Origin: JBCDCY01 sp039180875
GTDB taxonomy: Bacteria; Pseudomonadota; Alphaproteobacteria; Rhodobacterales; Rhodobacteraceae
DNA length: 64,000 nucleotides
Direction: 5' to 3'
Assembly: GCA_039180875.1 (NCBI GenBank)
Contig: JBCDCY010000003.1
Coordinates: 347,321-411,320 of the forward strand
Part shown: positions 8,349-16,296 of the stretch, in pieces
Position numbering within the stretch: position 1 is the stretch's first letter
Layout: the number at the start of each line of letters is the position of its first letter
The notes under the pieces: model-generated
What the model saw: the letters and a program-made list of their open reading frames with translations, nothing else
What the model was told of the DNA's origin: nothing
Database searches by the model: none
Position numbers and translations under genes: made by a program

Positions 8349-9820
8349 CAAAACACCCCCGGATAAGGCCGGTGGCCGCGGTCGAGGGTGATCCAGCGGG
8401 TCTCGGTAAACGTCTCCATCGACCAGAGCCCGCCATGGCGGCCGAGCCCGCTCGCCTTGGTGCCGCCGAAGGGCACGTGGGGCTCGTCGTTGATGCTGGT
8501 GCAATTGACGTGGCACATGCCGGTCTCGAGCCGCGCGGCCATGGCAAGCGCACGCTCTTCGTCCGCCGTGATGATGCCGGAGGAGAGGCCGTATTCGGTG
8601 TCGTTGTTAAGCGCGATGGCGTCCGCGTCCGTGCGGAAGGGGACAACCACGGCGACCGGGCCGAACGTCTCCTCCCGCCAGATCGCCATCTCGGGCGTGA
8701 CGCCGGTGAGGATCGTCGGCTCGACGTAGCGGCCCCGCACGCCGCCGCCCAAGGCGAGGGTCGCGCCCCTGGCCGTCGCCTCCTCGATCTGGGCGGCGAC
8801 CCGGGCGGCCTGGCGATCGTTGATCAGCGGGCCGACGACGTTTTGGGGATCGGCCACGTCGCCGGTGCGGAGCTTGCGGGCCCGGGCGACGAAGGCCTCG
8901 AGGAAGGGCTGATAGATCGCCTCCTGCACCAGCACCTTCTCGACGCTCATGCAGATCTGGCCCTGGTGCATGAAGGCGCCGAAGGAGGCGGCGGCGCTCG
9001 CCCGCTCCATCTCCGCATCCTCGAGCACGATCAGGCTGTCCTTGCCGCCGAGCTCGACACAGGCTTTTTTAAGATGCGCCCCGGCCTTGGCGGCGATGTG
9101 GCGCCCGACCGCGGTGGAGCCGGTGAAGGAGACGCCCTTGACGGCAGGGTTCTCCACCAGCTCGTCGCCCATCTCGCCCACGTTCTCCCGCCCGCAGGTG
9201 ACGACGTTGAACACGCCGGGGGGCAGGCCCGCCTCCTCCATCACCTCGGCGAAGAACAGGCCGCCGGCATAGGGGGTCTCTTCCGACGGTTTCAGCACGA
9301 CCGTGTTGCCGGCGGCCAGCGGGAAGGCGAATCCGCGCGAGGAGAGGATGCCGGGCATGTTCCAGGGCGAGATGACGCTGACCACGCCGATCGGCTGGCG
9401 CACGGCGTGGGAGAGCTTGCCGTGGACCGAGGGCAGGATCTGCCCGACGGGGGCGTAGCAGGCGGCGGCGGCGGCGCGGAAGACCTCGGCCACGTAGCCT
9501 GCCTCGAACAGGCCTTTACCGCGCCAGCCGCCCCCCTCTGCCGTGGCGGCGGCGACGTAGTCGGGCGCGCGCCGTTCCCACACCTCGGCGGCTTTCAGCA
9601 GGAACGCCGCACGCTCGGTGAACATCAGGCCGGCCCAGGCGGGGAAGCCCCCGGCGGCGGCGGCGATGGCGGCGCGCGCCTCGATCCGGCCGCCGTCGGG
9701 GATCCGGGCGTAGAGCGCGCCGTCCGAGGGGTTGAGGTCGTCGAAGCTGCCGTTGCCGGGGCGCCAGGCGCCGGCGATGTACATGCCCTTGATCGCGGGG
9801 CTCGCGGGTTGGTCGAGCAT
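8348..9820 (-). CDS. NAD(P)-dependent aldehyde dehydrogenase (benzaldehyde/vanillin-type)
   Basis: A 490-residue aldehyde dehydrogenase. The catalytic set is complete: Asn154 in SPWNMPG, the cofactor Lys in VVLKPSEETP, Glu256 in CVELGGKD, Cys290 in QGQICMS, and EETFGPVAVV later on. The SPWNMPG and HVNCTSINDEPHVPFGG segments resemble enzymes that oxidise aromatic aldehydes (vanillin, benzaldehyde) better than the betaine aldehyde group. It oxidises an aldehyde to the acid in the cytoplasm. It is encoded one base after the LivF-like gene, so transport and oxidation are co-expressed. Substrate assignment is by family resemblance only. Confidence 0.94.
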   Translation of the reverse strand: MLDQPASPAIKGMYIAGAWRPGNGSFDDLNPSDGALYARIPDGGRIEARAAIAAAAGGFPAWAGLMFTERAAFLLKAAEVWERRAPDYVAAATAEGGGWRGKGLFEAGYVAEVFRAAAAACYAPVGQILPSVHGKLSHAVRQPIGVVSVISPWNMPGILSSRGFAFPLAAGNTVVLKPSEETPYAGGLFFAEVMEEAGLPPGVFNVVTCGRENVGEMGDELVENPAVKGVSFTGSTAVGRHIAAKAGAHLKKACVELGGKDSLIVLEDAEMERASAAASFGAFMHQGQICMSVEKVLVQEAIYQPFLEAFVARARKLRTGDVADPQNVVGPLINDRQAARVAAQIEEATARGATLALGGGVRGRYVEPTILTGVTPEMAIWREETFGPVAVVVPFRTDADAIALNNDTEYGLSSGIITADEERALAMAARLETGMCHVNCTSINDEPHVPFGGTKASGLGRHGGLWSMETFTETRWITLDRGHRPYPGVF

Positions 9821-9821
9821 C

Positions 9822-10958
9822 CTATCCCTCCCTCTCGAAATCGCCGCTCGGACGGCGGCGATAGACCTCGACGCGCGGCGCCCGGTAGACCTCGATGACC
9901 GCCGGCTTCGGCTTGGACGCGGCGGGTTCGGGCGGCTCGGCCGCGCCGTTCAGCGGCCGCTCGGCCCGGCCGTTCCGGCGGGTGCGGGCCCGGGCGGCGG
10001 CCTCCTCGATTTCGGCCAGTACGGTGCTGAGACGATCCTGGGCGACGGTGGCCGCGCGCTGCTGCACTTCGGGCGCTGGCTCCGGTCGCTGCGCCGAGGC
10101 GCGGGCCACCAGATCGGCGACCGGCAGGCCCAGCACCTGGTCAGCGGATCGGGTCTCGGACGGCCGGGGCGGTACGGCGATCGGCGGCGGGACCTCCGCC
10201 GCGGCATCCGGCGCCTCGTCGTGGGTATGGGGCGCGGCGGCCCCGCCGGCGCCGAGATAGGCGGCCTGCACGGCAGGGTCGTGCATCAGCGCGTCCGCCG
10301 TCGCCTCATGCACGATATGGGCGTTCTCCAGCAGATAGCCGCGGTCGGCGATGGCGAGGCTTTGGCGGGCGTTCTGCTCCACCAGAAGGATGCCGATGCC
10401 GAGATCGCGCACGGTGCGGAGCGACTGGAAGAGCTCCTTGCAAAGCAGCGGCGAGAGGCCAAGGGACGGCTCGTCGAGCGCCAGGATCTCCGGGTTCGAC
10501 ATCATCGCCCGGCCGATGGCCACCATCTGCTGCTCGCCCCCCGACATGGTGCGCACTGTCTGGCGGCGCCGCTCGGCGAGCTTGGGGAAAAGCTGATAGG
10601 CCCGGGCGAGGTTCGCCGCCTCCTCCTCCCGCGCCCGGGCGGCATAGGCGCCGAGGGTCAGATTCTCCTCCACAGTCAGATCGCCGAAGATGCCGCGCCC
10701 CTCCGGCACCAGGGCGACGCCCTCCTCGACGATCCGGTCGGGGGAGAGGCGCGTCAGGTCATGGCCGTTCAGCGTCACCTGCCCCGCCACCTGCCCCTCG
10801 CAGATTCCGGCGACGGCCTTGAGCAGCGTCGACTTCCCCGCCCCGTTGGCGCCGAGGATGACGACGATCTCTCCGGCCGCGACACGCAACCCCGCATCCT
10901 CCAGCGCCCGGTGCTGGCCGTAGGCGACGGTGAGGCCCGCGACCTCAAGCATCGTCAT
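9822..10958 (-). CDS. livF: LivF-like ABC transporter ATPase with a 140-residue C-terminal extension
   Basis: The first ~237 residues are a standard branched-chain-type ATPase: Walker A GANGAGKST, signature MSGGEQQ, Walker B ILALDEPSLG and the H-loop region LLVEQNARQSL. LivF proteins normally stop soon after AYLG. Here 140 more residues follow, rich in Pro/Ala/Glu/Arg, with a predicted helix (DRLSTVLAEIEEAAARARTR) and a terminal IEVYRAPRVEVYRRRP repeat of the EVYR motif. I know no domain for this tail. Two ATGs six bases apart are possible; both overlap the end of livG. Its role is energising uptake with LivG. Confidence 0.9.
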   Translation of the reverse strand: MTMLEVAGLTVAYGQHRALEDAGLRVAAGEIVVILGANGAGKSTLLKAVAGICEGQVAGQVTLNGHDLTRLSPDRIVEEGVALVPEGRGIFGDLTVEENLTLGAYAARAREEEAANLARAYQLFPKLAERRRQTVRTMSGGEQQMVAIGRAMMSNPEILALDEPSLGLSPLLCKELFQSLRTVRDLGIGILLVEQNARQSLAIADRGYLLENAHIVHEATADALMHDPAVQAAYLGAGGAAAPHTHDEAPDAAAEVPPPIAVPPRPSETRSADQVLGLPVADLVARASAQRPEPAPEVQQRAATVAQDRLSTVLAEIEEAAARARTRRNGRAERPLNGAAEPPEPAASKPKPAVIEVYRAPRVEVYRRRPSGDFEREG

Positions 10959-11682
10959 CGCCCAGATAGGCGCGGATCACCTCACGGTCGGAGAGCACCT
11001 CGTCCGGCGTCCCCTCGGCGATCTTGGCGCCGGAGGCCATTACCACGCAACGGTCCGACAGCGAGCGGATGGCGTCCATCACATGCTCGACGAGCACGAT
11101 CGTGCGCCCCTCCGCCTTCAATGAGCGGATGAGCTCGATGCCGATGGCGAGCTCCGTCGGGTTGAGCCCGGCCAGCCATTCGTCGAGCAGCAGGATCTCG
11201 GGGTCGGAGGCGAGGACGCGGGCAAGCTCCACCCGCTTGGTGTCGATGTAGGTGAGCTGGCCCACCCGAAGATGCCCCTTCCCGGCAAGCCCCACCCGCT
11301 CCAGCAACTCCCGCGCCACCCGCCGCGCGTCCGTCCCCCAGCGGCGGCGATGGCCGAAGACGGCGCCGGCCACCACGTTCTCCTCCACCGTCATCGAGGC
11401 GAGCAGGCGCACGAGCTGAAACGTCCGCCCGACGCCCCTGCGGGCGATGGTGCGGGCCGGCAGGCCGGCGATGGCCTGGCCGCGGAGCGTGATCTCTCCG
11501 GCAGAGGGTTGTAGCGCGCCGGAGATCACGTTGAGCGTCGTCGACTTCCCCGATCCGTTCGGCCCGATCAGCCCGAGGACGGCGTTCGGCTCCACATCGA
11601 AGTCCAGCGCGTCGACCGCAACCAGCCCCCCGAAGCGCCGTGTGACGCCGCGGAGCGCGAGGATCGGGCTCCCCTGCCTCAC
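10945..11682 (-). CDS. livG: LivG-like ABC transporter ATPase with degenerate signature motif
   Basis: A 245-residue ATPase starting at a GTG that overlaps the livM stop (GTGA). Walker A is GPNGSGKST, the Q-loop region is GRTFQLVRLL, Walker B is ILLLDEWLAGLNP with its catalytic Glu, and the H-loop is VLVEHVMD. The expected LSYGQQ-type signature is replaced by QLTYIDTKRVELARVLA, so the Ser-Gly-Gly/Gln core is lost. Some alphaproteobacterial LivG-like subunits share a similar degenerate signature, so this is probably a subfamily trait in which only one composite ATP site is fully canonical. It pairs with the LivF-like subunit. Confidence 0.92.
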   Translation of the reverse strand: MRQGSPILALRGVTRRFGGLVAVDALDFDVEPNAVLGLIGPNGSGKSTTLNVISGALQPSAGEITLRGQAIAGLPARTIARRGVGRTFQLVRLLASMTVEENVVAGAVFGHRRRWGTDARRVARELLERVGLAGKGHLRVGQLTYIDTKRVELARVLASDPEILLLDEWLAGLNPTELAIGIELIRSLKAEGRTIVLVEHVMDAIRSLSDRCVVMASGAKIAEGTPDEVLSDREVIRAYLGDDDA

Positions 11683-12611
11683 GCCGCCGCCTCCCGCCGG
11701 GCAGCGCGCTGGCGCAGATCGTCGAACAGGCCCGCGAAGCCGCGGGGGAGCGCATAGACGATCAACAGGAAGGCGAGGCCGAGGACCAGCGTCGTCTGGT
11801 TCGGGAAGTTCGACGACACCGCCTCCCAAAGGAAGGTGAAGGGGATCACGCCGACCAAGGGGCCCCAAAGCCGCCCGGCGCCGCCGAGCAAGGCCATGAT
11901 GACGACCTGGAAGGACAGGATCGGCGTGAAGGCGAGCGCGGGTTCGATATAGACGTAGCGCGGCGCCAGGATCGCCCCGGTGACGGAGGCAACCAGCCCC
12001 GGCACCATGAAGAGTAGGATCTTGGCGCGGGCCGTATGGATGCCGGAATGGGCCGCCACCGTCTCGTCATCCCCGATGATGCGGAGCGCGAAGCCGAGGC
12101 GCGAGCGCCCGATCAGCCAGCCGGCCAGGAAGACCAGCGCCGCCAGGCCCAGTAGCTGCCAGTAGATCTGCGCCTCGGTGATCTGGGTGAGGACGTAGAG
12201 CCCCTTCTGGCCCGAAAGGTTCTGGGCCCAGGTGATGACCTGGCGCACCAACTCCGCCAGGCCGAGGGTGAAGATGACGAAGTAGACGCCCGAGAGGCGC
12301 AGCGTCGCCAGGCCCACCAGCGCCGCCAGGACCGCCCCCGCCACCGCCGCGATCAGCAGGAGCGACCAGTAGGGCAGCACCTCGAACCCCAACCCAACCA
12401 CATAGGTGCCGAGGCCGAAAAACGCCGCGGTGGCCAGCGAGATGTAATGGGTGGGGCCGGAGAAGAGCGCCCAGCTGGTCGCCAGCACGGTGTACATGGC
12501 GATGGTGACGCCGAGCCCCAGCCAGTAGCCCGAGCCGCTGAAGGGGATCGTCGCCGCCGCGAGCAGCAGCGCGACGGCGACGGCCAGCCCCTGCACCTCC
12601 CGCCCGCTCAT
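11679..12611 (-). CDS. livM: LivM-like branched-chain-type ABC permease
   Basis: A 310-residue inner-membrane permease with about 9 hydrophobic segments, the ISLATAAFFGLGTYVVG loop and VIMALLGGAGRLWGPLVG near the C-terminus, both typical of LivM. The ATG at 12611 overlaps the livH stop (ATGA). It forms the membrane channel with LivH. The substrate class may be branched-chain amino acids, amides or aromatic acids; the aldehyde dehydrogenase neighbours favour an aromatic or other carbonyl compound (inference). Confidence 0.93.
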   Translation of the reverse strand: MSGREVQGLAVAVALLLAAATIPFSGSGYWLGLGVTIAMYTVLATSWALFSGPTHYISLATAAFFGLGTYVVGLGFEVLPYWSLLLIAAVAGAVLAALVGLATLRLSGVYFVIFTLGLAELVRQVITWAQNLSGQKGLYVLTQITEAQIYWQLLGLAALVFLAGWLIGRSRLGFALRIIGDDETVAAHSGIHTARAKILLFMVPGLVASVTGAILAPRYVYIEPALAFTPILSFQVVIMALLGGAGRLWGPLVGVIPFTFLWEAVSSNFPNQTTLVLGLAFLLIVYALPRGFAGLFDDLRQRAARREAAA

Positions 12612-13474
12612 GTCGGGCGCCGCCCAAAGAGGCCCTGCGGCCGGAAGAGCAGGATCAGGATGAAGAGCGCATAGGCCGCGGCCAGCGTCAGCCCCGGGTC
12701 GATCAGCGAGGCCACCACGGTCTCGACCACGCCGAGCAGGAGGGCGGCGAGGATCGTGCCCCGCACGTCGCCCACACCCCCCATGATCACGATGATCAGT
12801 GCCTTGAGCGTGAAGATCACCCCGGTCGAGGCATCGAGGGTCAGGAAGGAGGAGACCAGCGCCCCGCCCGTCGCGGTCACCGCGCCGCCGAGGGCGAAGG
12901 CGATGGCCGCCCGGCTGCGGACGTCGATGCCGACCAGCCGCGCACTCTCCGGCGCCACGGCGATCGCCCGGATCGACAATCCGGCGCGGGAGCGGTTGAG
13001 CCAGAGGTAGAGCGCCAGACACAGGATGGCGGCGGCGAGGAAGGCCACGACCCGGTTCTGGGCATAGGTCTCGCCCAGGATCTCGACCGGCCGGGCGAGG
13101 TAGGCATAGCTGAAATAGTCCCCGCCGAAGATCGCCAGCATGACGCCCACCGCGACGAAGGAGAGGCCGAAGGTCGCCAGGATCGCATCCACCTCGAGCT
13201 GGCCGCGGCTCCGCGCCCGGCGCACCAGCCGCTCCAGCATCAACCGGTAGATCAGCCAGTTGAGCAGGAAGGCTGCCGGTGCGACGAGGAAGACCGTCAG
13301 GATCGGGCTCACCTGGCCGGCCGTGTAGAACCAGAAGGCCGCGAAACCGCCGGCCACCAGCACCTCGCCGTTGGCGAGGTTCATGATCCGGGCCACGCCG
13401 TATTGCAGGTTGAGCCCGAGCGCGATCAGCGCGTAGGTGCCGCCGAGCAGCAGGCCGATGATCAGGATGTCCAA
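12608..13474 (-). CDS. livH: LivH-like branched-chain-type ABC permease
   Basis: A 288-residue inner-membrane permease. Family motifs are GLNLQYGVARIMNLANGEVL near residue 20 (the conserved G...NxAxG loop), and LIIVIMGGVGDVRGTILAALLLG near the end. The start codon is TTG at 13472-13474, preceded by GGGGAG at a good distance. No ATG fits the N-terminal helix better. It is the first permease after the binding protein, with a small hairpin in the 72-base gap. Confidence 0.93.
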   Translation of the reverse strand: MDILIIGLLLGGTYALIALGLNLQYGVARIMNLANGEVLVAGGFAAFWFYTAGQVSPILTVFLVAPAAFLLNWLIYRLMLERLVRRARSRGQLEVDAILATFGLSFVAVGVMLAIFGGDYFSYAYLARPVEILGETYAQNRVVAFLAAAILCLALYLWLNRSRAGLSIRAIAVAPESARLVGIDVRSRAAIAFALGGAVTATGGALVSSFLTLDASTGVIFTLKALIIVIMGGVGDVRGTILAALLLGVVETVVASLIDPGLTLAAAYALFILILLFRPQGLFGRRPT

Positions 13475-13497
13475 GGCGTCGCTCCCCGGCTCGGGTG

Positions 13498-13524
13498 AGG
13501 GGCCAGCAGCACGGGCCGGCCCCT
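13498..13524 (-). terminator. Small hairpin between binding protein and permease genes of the ABC operon
   Basis: AGGGGCC and GGCCCCT pair over 7 bp with a 13-base loop, downstream of the binding-protein stop and upstream of livH. It lacks a T-run. It probably acts as a partial terminator or 3'-end protector that sets high binding-protein expression, like the hairpins in both TRAP loci. Confidence 0.4.
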
Positions 13525-13546
13525 TCGCCCCTGGCGCCTCATGCGC

Positions 13547-14752
13547 TCACTCAGCGCCCCAGCCGTCCTTCAGGCGCACGTCGACCTGGATGTCGCGCTC
13601 CCGCGCCGAGACGCCGTGGAACACGCCGTCCTGCCACTGGCCGACGGTCCAGAAGGCGGGATTGCTGTTCTCGCCGTCGAAGGCGATGGGGCCGAGCACG
13701 GTCTCGAAGGTGGTCTCGCGCAGATGCGCGGCCACGGCCTCCCGGTCGAGGCCCACCGCCTCGATCGCCTGCTCCATGATCTGCAGCGAGGCGTAGGTGG
13801 TGGCCGAGGCCCAGTAGTCCGGCGCCGAGCCGACAAAGGCCTCATGCGCCGCGGCGTAGTCCTGGAAGGCAGCACTCGTCGGATCGACGCCGCCGGCGCC
13901 GAGGATACCCTCCGCCGCGCCGCCGAAGCGCTCGATGAAGGCCGGGAAGGGCGTGGCGACGGCGGTGTAGTAGGCGTCGACGTCCAGGTTCTCGATGATC
14001 GCCTGCTCGGTCAGCCCGAAGGTGTCCGGCGGATAGGACCAGGCGACGAAAGCATCGGGCTCTGCTGCCGCCGCCCCCTTCATCACCGGCGACAGGTCCT
14101 GGGTGCCCAGCGGATAGGAGCTGTCATAGACGATCTCGAACCCTGCCTCCTCAAAGAGCGGCCGGGCGGCGGTGGCGAGCTCGATGCCGAAGGCGTCGGC
14201 CACGTTCACCATGGCGATCTTGTTGCCGAGCTGACCGGCCTCCCGCATCTCGGTCAGGATCTTCACCACGTCGCTGGCAAAGGCGGTGGTGGTCCCGAGG
14301 GTGAAGAACATCGTCTCGAACTGCGCCGAGAGCTCTGGAATCTGGTCGGTGATGGCCGAGACCGCGATCTGGGGATAGCCGTAGCGCGCGAAGATCGGGG
14401 CCGAGGCGATGTTGAGGCCGGTGCCGTAGGGCGCGACGATGAAGTCGGCGTTGTCCTGGGTGGCCAGGCGCTGCACCGCGCGGATGGTCTCGCCCGGGTT
14501 GGTCTGGTCGTCGTATTCGATCACCTCGACCGGGCGCTGCACGCCGTCGACCATCAGGCCGCCGCGCTCGTTCACCTGATGCGCCCAAAGCCGGACGTTC
14601 GGCCAGTGGGTGACGGCCGCGCCGCCGGCCAGTGGCCCGGTCTTGGGCGCCACGGCGCCGATCATCACCGGATCCTGGGCCAGGGCCGGCGCGGCGGCGA
14701 GGCCCGTGGCAAGGGCGAGCGCGGTGAGCGTCAGGGCATGTCTGCGTTTCAT
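13547..14752 (-). CDS. Branched-chain-type ABC transporter substrate-binding protein
   Basis: A 401-residue periplasmic protein (type I fold). The signal peptide is MKRRHALTLTALALATGLAAAPALA. Mature features include IGAVAPKTGPLAGG at the N-terminus, QVNERGGLMVDG, VIEYDDQTNPGETIRAVQRL, and a GTGLNIASAPIF segment, all typical of the LivJ/HAAT family. The start has GGGAGGG upstream. It recognises the operon's substrate. It lies 10 bases from the stop of the upstream aldehyde dehydrogenase gene, which ties transport to oxidation. Confidence 0.93.
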   Translation of the reverse strand: MKRRHALTLTALALATGLAAAPALAQDPVMIGAVAPKTGPLAGGAAVTHWPNVRLWAHQVNERGGLMVDGVQRPVEVIEYDDQTNPGETIRAVQRLATQDNADFIVAPYGTGLNIASAPIFARYGYPQIAVSAITDQIPELSAQFETMFFTLGTTTAFASDVVKILTEMREAGQLGNKIAMVNVADAFGIELATAARPLFEEAGFEIVYDSSYPLGTQDLSPVMKGAAAAEPDAFVAWSYPPDTFGLTEQAIIENLDVDAYYTAVATPFPAFIERFGGAAEGILGAGGVDPTSAAFQDYAAAHEAFVGSAPDYWASATTYASLQIMEQAIEAVGLDREAVAAHLRETTFETVLGPIAFDGENSNPAFWTVGQWQDGVFHGVSARERDIQVDVRLKDGWGAE

Positions 14753-14762
14753 GGGTCCCTCC

Positions 14763-16175
14763 CTAGGACATGAGCGTGGAATGGCGCGTCGCGGCGCCTG
14801 CTTGGTGCTGCGCGATCCAGCGCAGTTCGGTGAATTCCTCAATCGCCGCCGGCCCGCCGAAGCGGCCGTAACCGCTGGCCTTCATGCCACCGAAGGGCAT
14901 CGCGGGGTCGTCGTAGACTGTGGGCCCGTTGATCTGGCAGATGCCGGTCTCCAACCGGTCGGCGACGGCCATCGCGGCGTCGGCGTCGCGGCTGAAGACC
15001 GCCGCCGCGAGGCCCAGTTCGCTGTCGTTGGCGATGGAGATGGCCTCCTCCACATCCGCCACCCGCAGGATCGCGGCGACGGGGCCGAACGCCTCCTCGT
15101 GGTAGATCCGCATGGTGGCATCGACCCGGTCGAGCACCGCGGGCTGCATCACCGGCCCCGCGACCTCACCGCCGATCAGCAGCTCTGCCCCCTTGGCGCG
15201 GGCATCCTCGATCAGGGCGGAGAGGCGCGCACCCGCCGCCGCATTGATCAGGCGGCCGAGGGGCGCTGCCTCCTCCGCCGGATCGGCGGCACGCAGGGTG
15301 GCGGCCCGGGCCACCAGGCGCGGCACGAAGGCATCGGCGGCGTCGCCCACCAGGATGATGCGCTCCGTCGCGATGCAGATCTGGCCCTGGTTGAAGAAGG
15401 CGCCGAAGGCCGCCGCCTCGACCGCGGCATCAAGGTCAGCGTCGGGCAGTACGATCAGCGGCGCCTTGCCGGAGAGCTCCAGTAGGCAGCGCTTCAGCTC
15501 CGGCGCGGCCATCGCCGCGATGTGGCGGCCCACCCGGGTCGAGCCGGTGAAGGTGATGCGCCGGACCGCGGGATGGGCGATCAAGGCCCGGCTGACCGCC
15601 TCACTCTCCGCCGGGCGGTTGGTGACGACGGTGGCGGCGCCCGCGGGCAGGCCGGCTTCGCGAAAGACCTCGACCACGGCGCGCTGGGTCTCCGGACAAT
15701 GGTCGGAGGCGACGAGGACGACAGTGTTGCCGCAGGCAAGCGGCGCGGCCAGGGCCCGAACGGCGAGGGTCACCGGCGCGTTCCAGGGCGCGAAGCTCAG
15801 CACCACCCCCACCGGCTGGCGCCGGAGGAGAGAGGTCGTGCCCCGCCCCGCATGCGTGATCCGGCGCTCGGCGAGGAGCGGCGGCAGGGTCGCCGTCTCC
15901 TTCAGCATGGCCTGGGCGATGGCGATGTTGAAGTCGATCCAGGCGGGGGCCGCGCCGACCTCCCGCGCCGCCAGGGCCACCAGCCGGTCCCGGGCCGCGC
16001 CGAGCGCCTCGGCCACTTCGCCGAGCAGGGCGACCCGCGCTTCAGCCGGCCGGCCGGACCAATCGCCGAAGGCCGCCGCGGCGGCATTGGCCGCCTCATC
16101 GGCCAGGGACGGCTCCACCGACGCGCGCGCCACGGCCGCGTCCGCCACCCCCGGGATCGTCGATGTCCCGAGCAC
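14763..16175 (-). CDS. Aldehyde dehydrogenase (salicylaldehyde/vanillin-type) with altered cofactor motif
   Basis: A 470-residue enzyme beginning at GTG with GGGGAGG four bases upstream. Catalytic Asn132 (APWNAP), Glu233 (LLELSGKAP) and Cys267 (GQICIAT) are present. The cofactor-contact segment usually reading VVLK(P/A)SE reads VVLVASDHCPE, so the Lys is replaced by Val; related salicylaldehyde-type enzymes sometimes have Arg here. It lacks the usual N-terminal arm, being about 15-20 residues shorter than its operon partner. It is the promoter-proximal gene of the ABC operon and is divergent from an AraC-type regulator. Aromatic aldehyde oxidation is the best guess. Confidence 0.92.
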   Translation of the reverse strand: MLGTSTIPGVADAAVARASVEPSLADEAANAAAAAFGDWSGRPAEARVALLGEVAEALGAARDRLVALAAREVGAAPAWIDFNIAIAQAMLKETATLPPLLAERRITHAGRGTTSLLRRQPVGVVLSFAPWNAPVTLAVRALAAPLACGNTVVLVASDHCPETQRAVVEVFREAGLPAGAATVVTNRPAESEAVSRALIAHPAVRRITFTGSTRVGRHIAAMAAPELKRCLLELSGKAPLIVLPDADLDAAVEAAAFGAFFNQGQICIATERIILVGDAADAFVPRLVARAATLRAADPAEEAAPLGRLINAAAGARLSALIEDARAKGAELLIGGEVAGPVMQPAVLDRVDATMRIYHEEAFGPVAAILRVADVEEAISIANDSELGLAAAVFSRDADAAMAVADRLETGICQINGPTVYDDPAMPFGGMKASGYGRFGGPAAIEEFTELRWIAQHQAGAATRHSTLMS

Positions 16176-16261
16176 CCGGTCCTCCCCATGATCGTCACGT
16201 CGGCCCTGTTTTTCGGACCGTTGAGGCTATCGGACCCGCTCGCGCCCTGAATGAAAATGTG

Positions 16262-16296
16262 AAAATCTGGGAAAGTGATGACGAAATCCGGGAAAG
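16262..16296. promoter_or_regulatory. Two 14-base direct repeats 21 bp apart, candidate AraC-type operator
   Basis: AAAATCTGGGAAAG at 16262-16275 and GAAATCCGGGAAAG at 16283-16296 match at 12 of 14 positions. They are spaced by exactly 21 bp, two helical turns, the usual phasing for AraC/XylS half-sites. They lie between the divergent aldehyde dehydrogenase operon and the AraC gene, overlapping its first codons if translation starts at 16278. This would allow autoregulation and operon control together. Confidence 0.35.

Noticed and set aside
9732..11132. 466-codon plus-strand frame opposite the LivF/LivG genes
   Set aside because: Antisense shadow in GC-rich DNA; the minus strand encodes unmistakable ABC ATPases.
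16213..16236. Direct repeat TCGGACC 17 bp apart upstream of the AraC gene
   Set aside because: Only 7 bases, with a spacing that fits no regulator family as well as the 21-bp repeats nearby.
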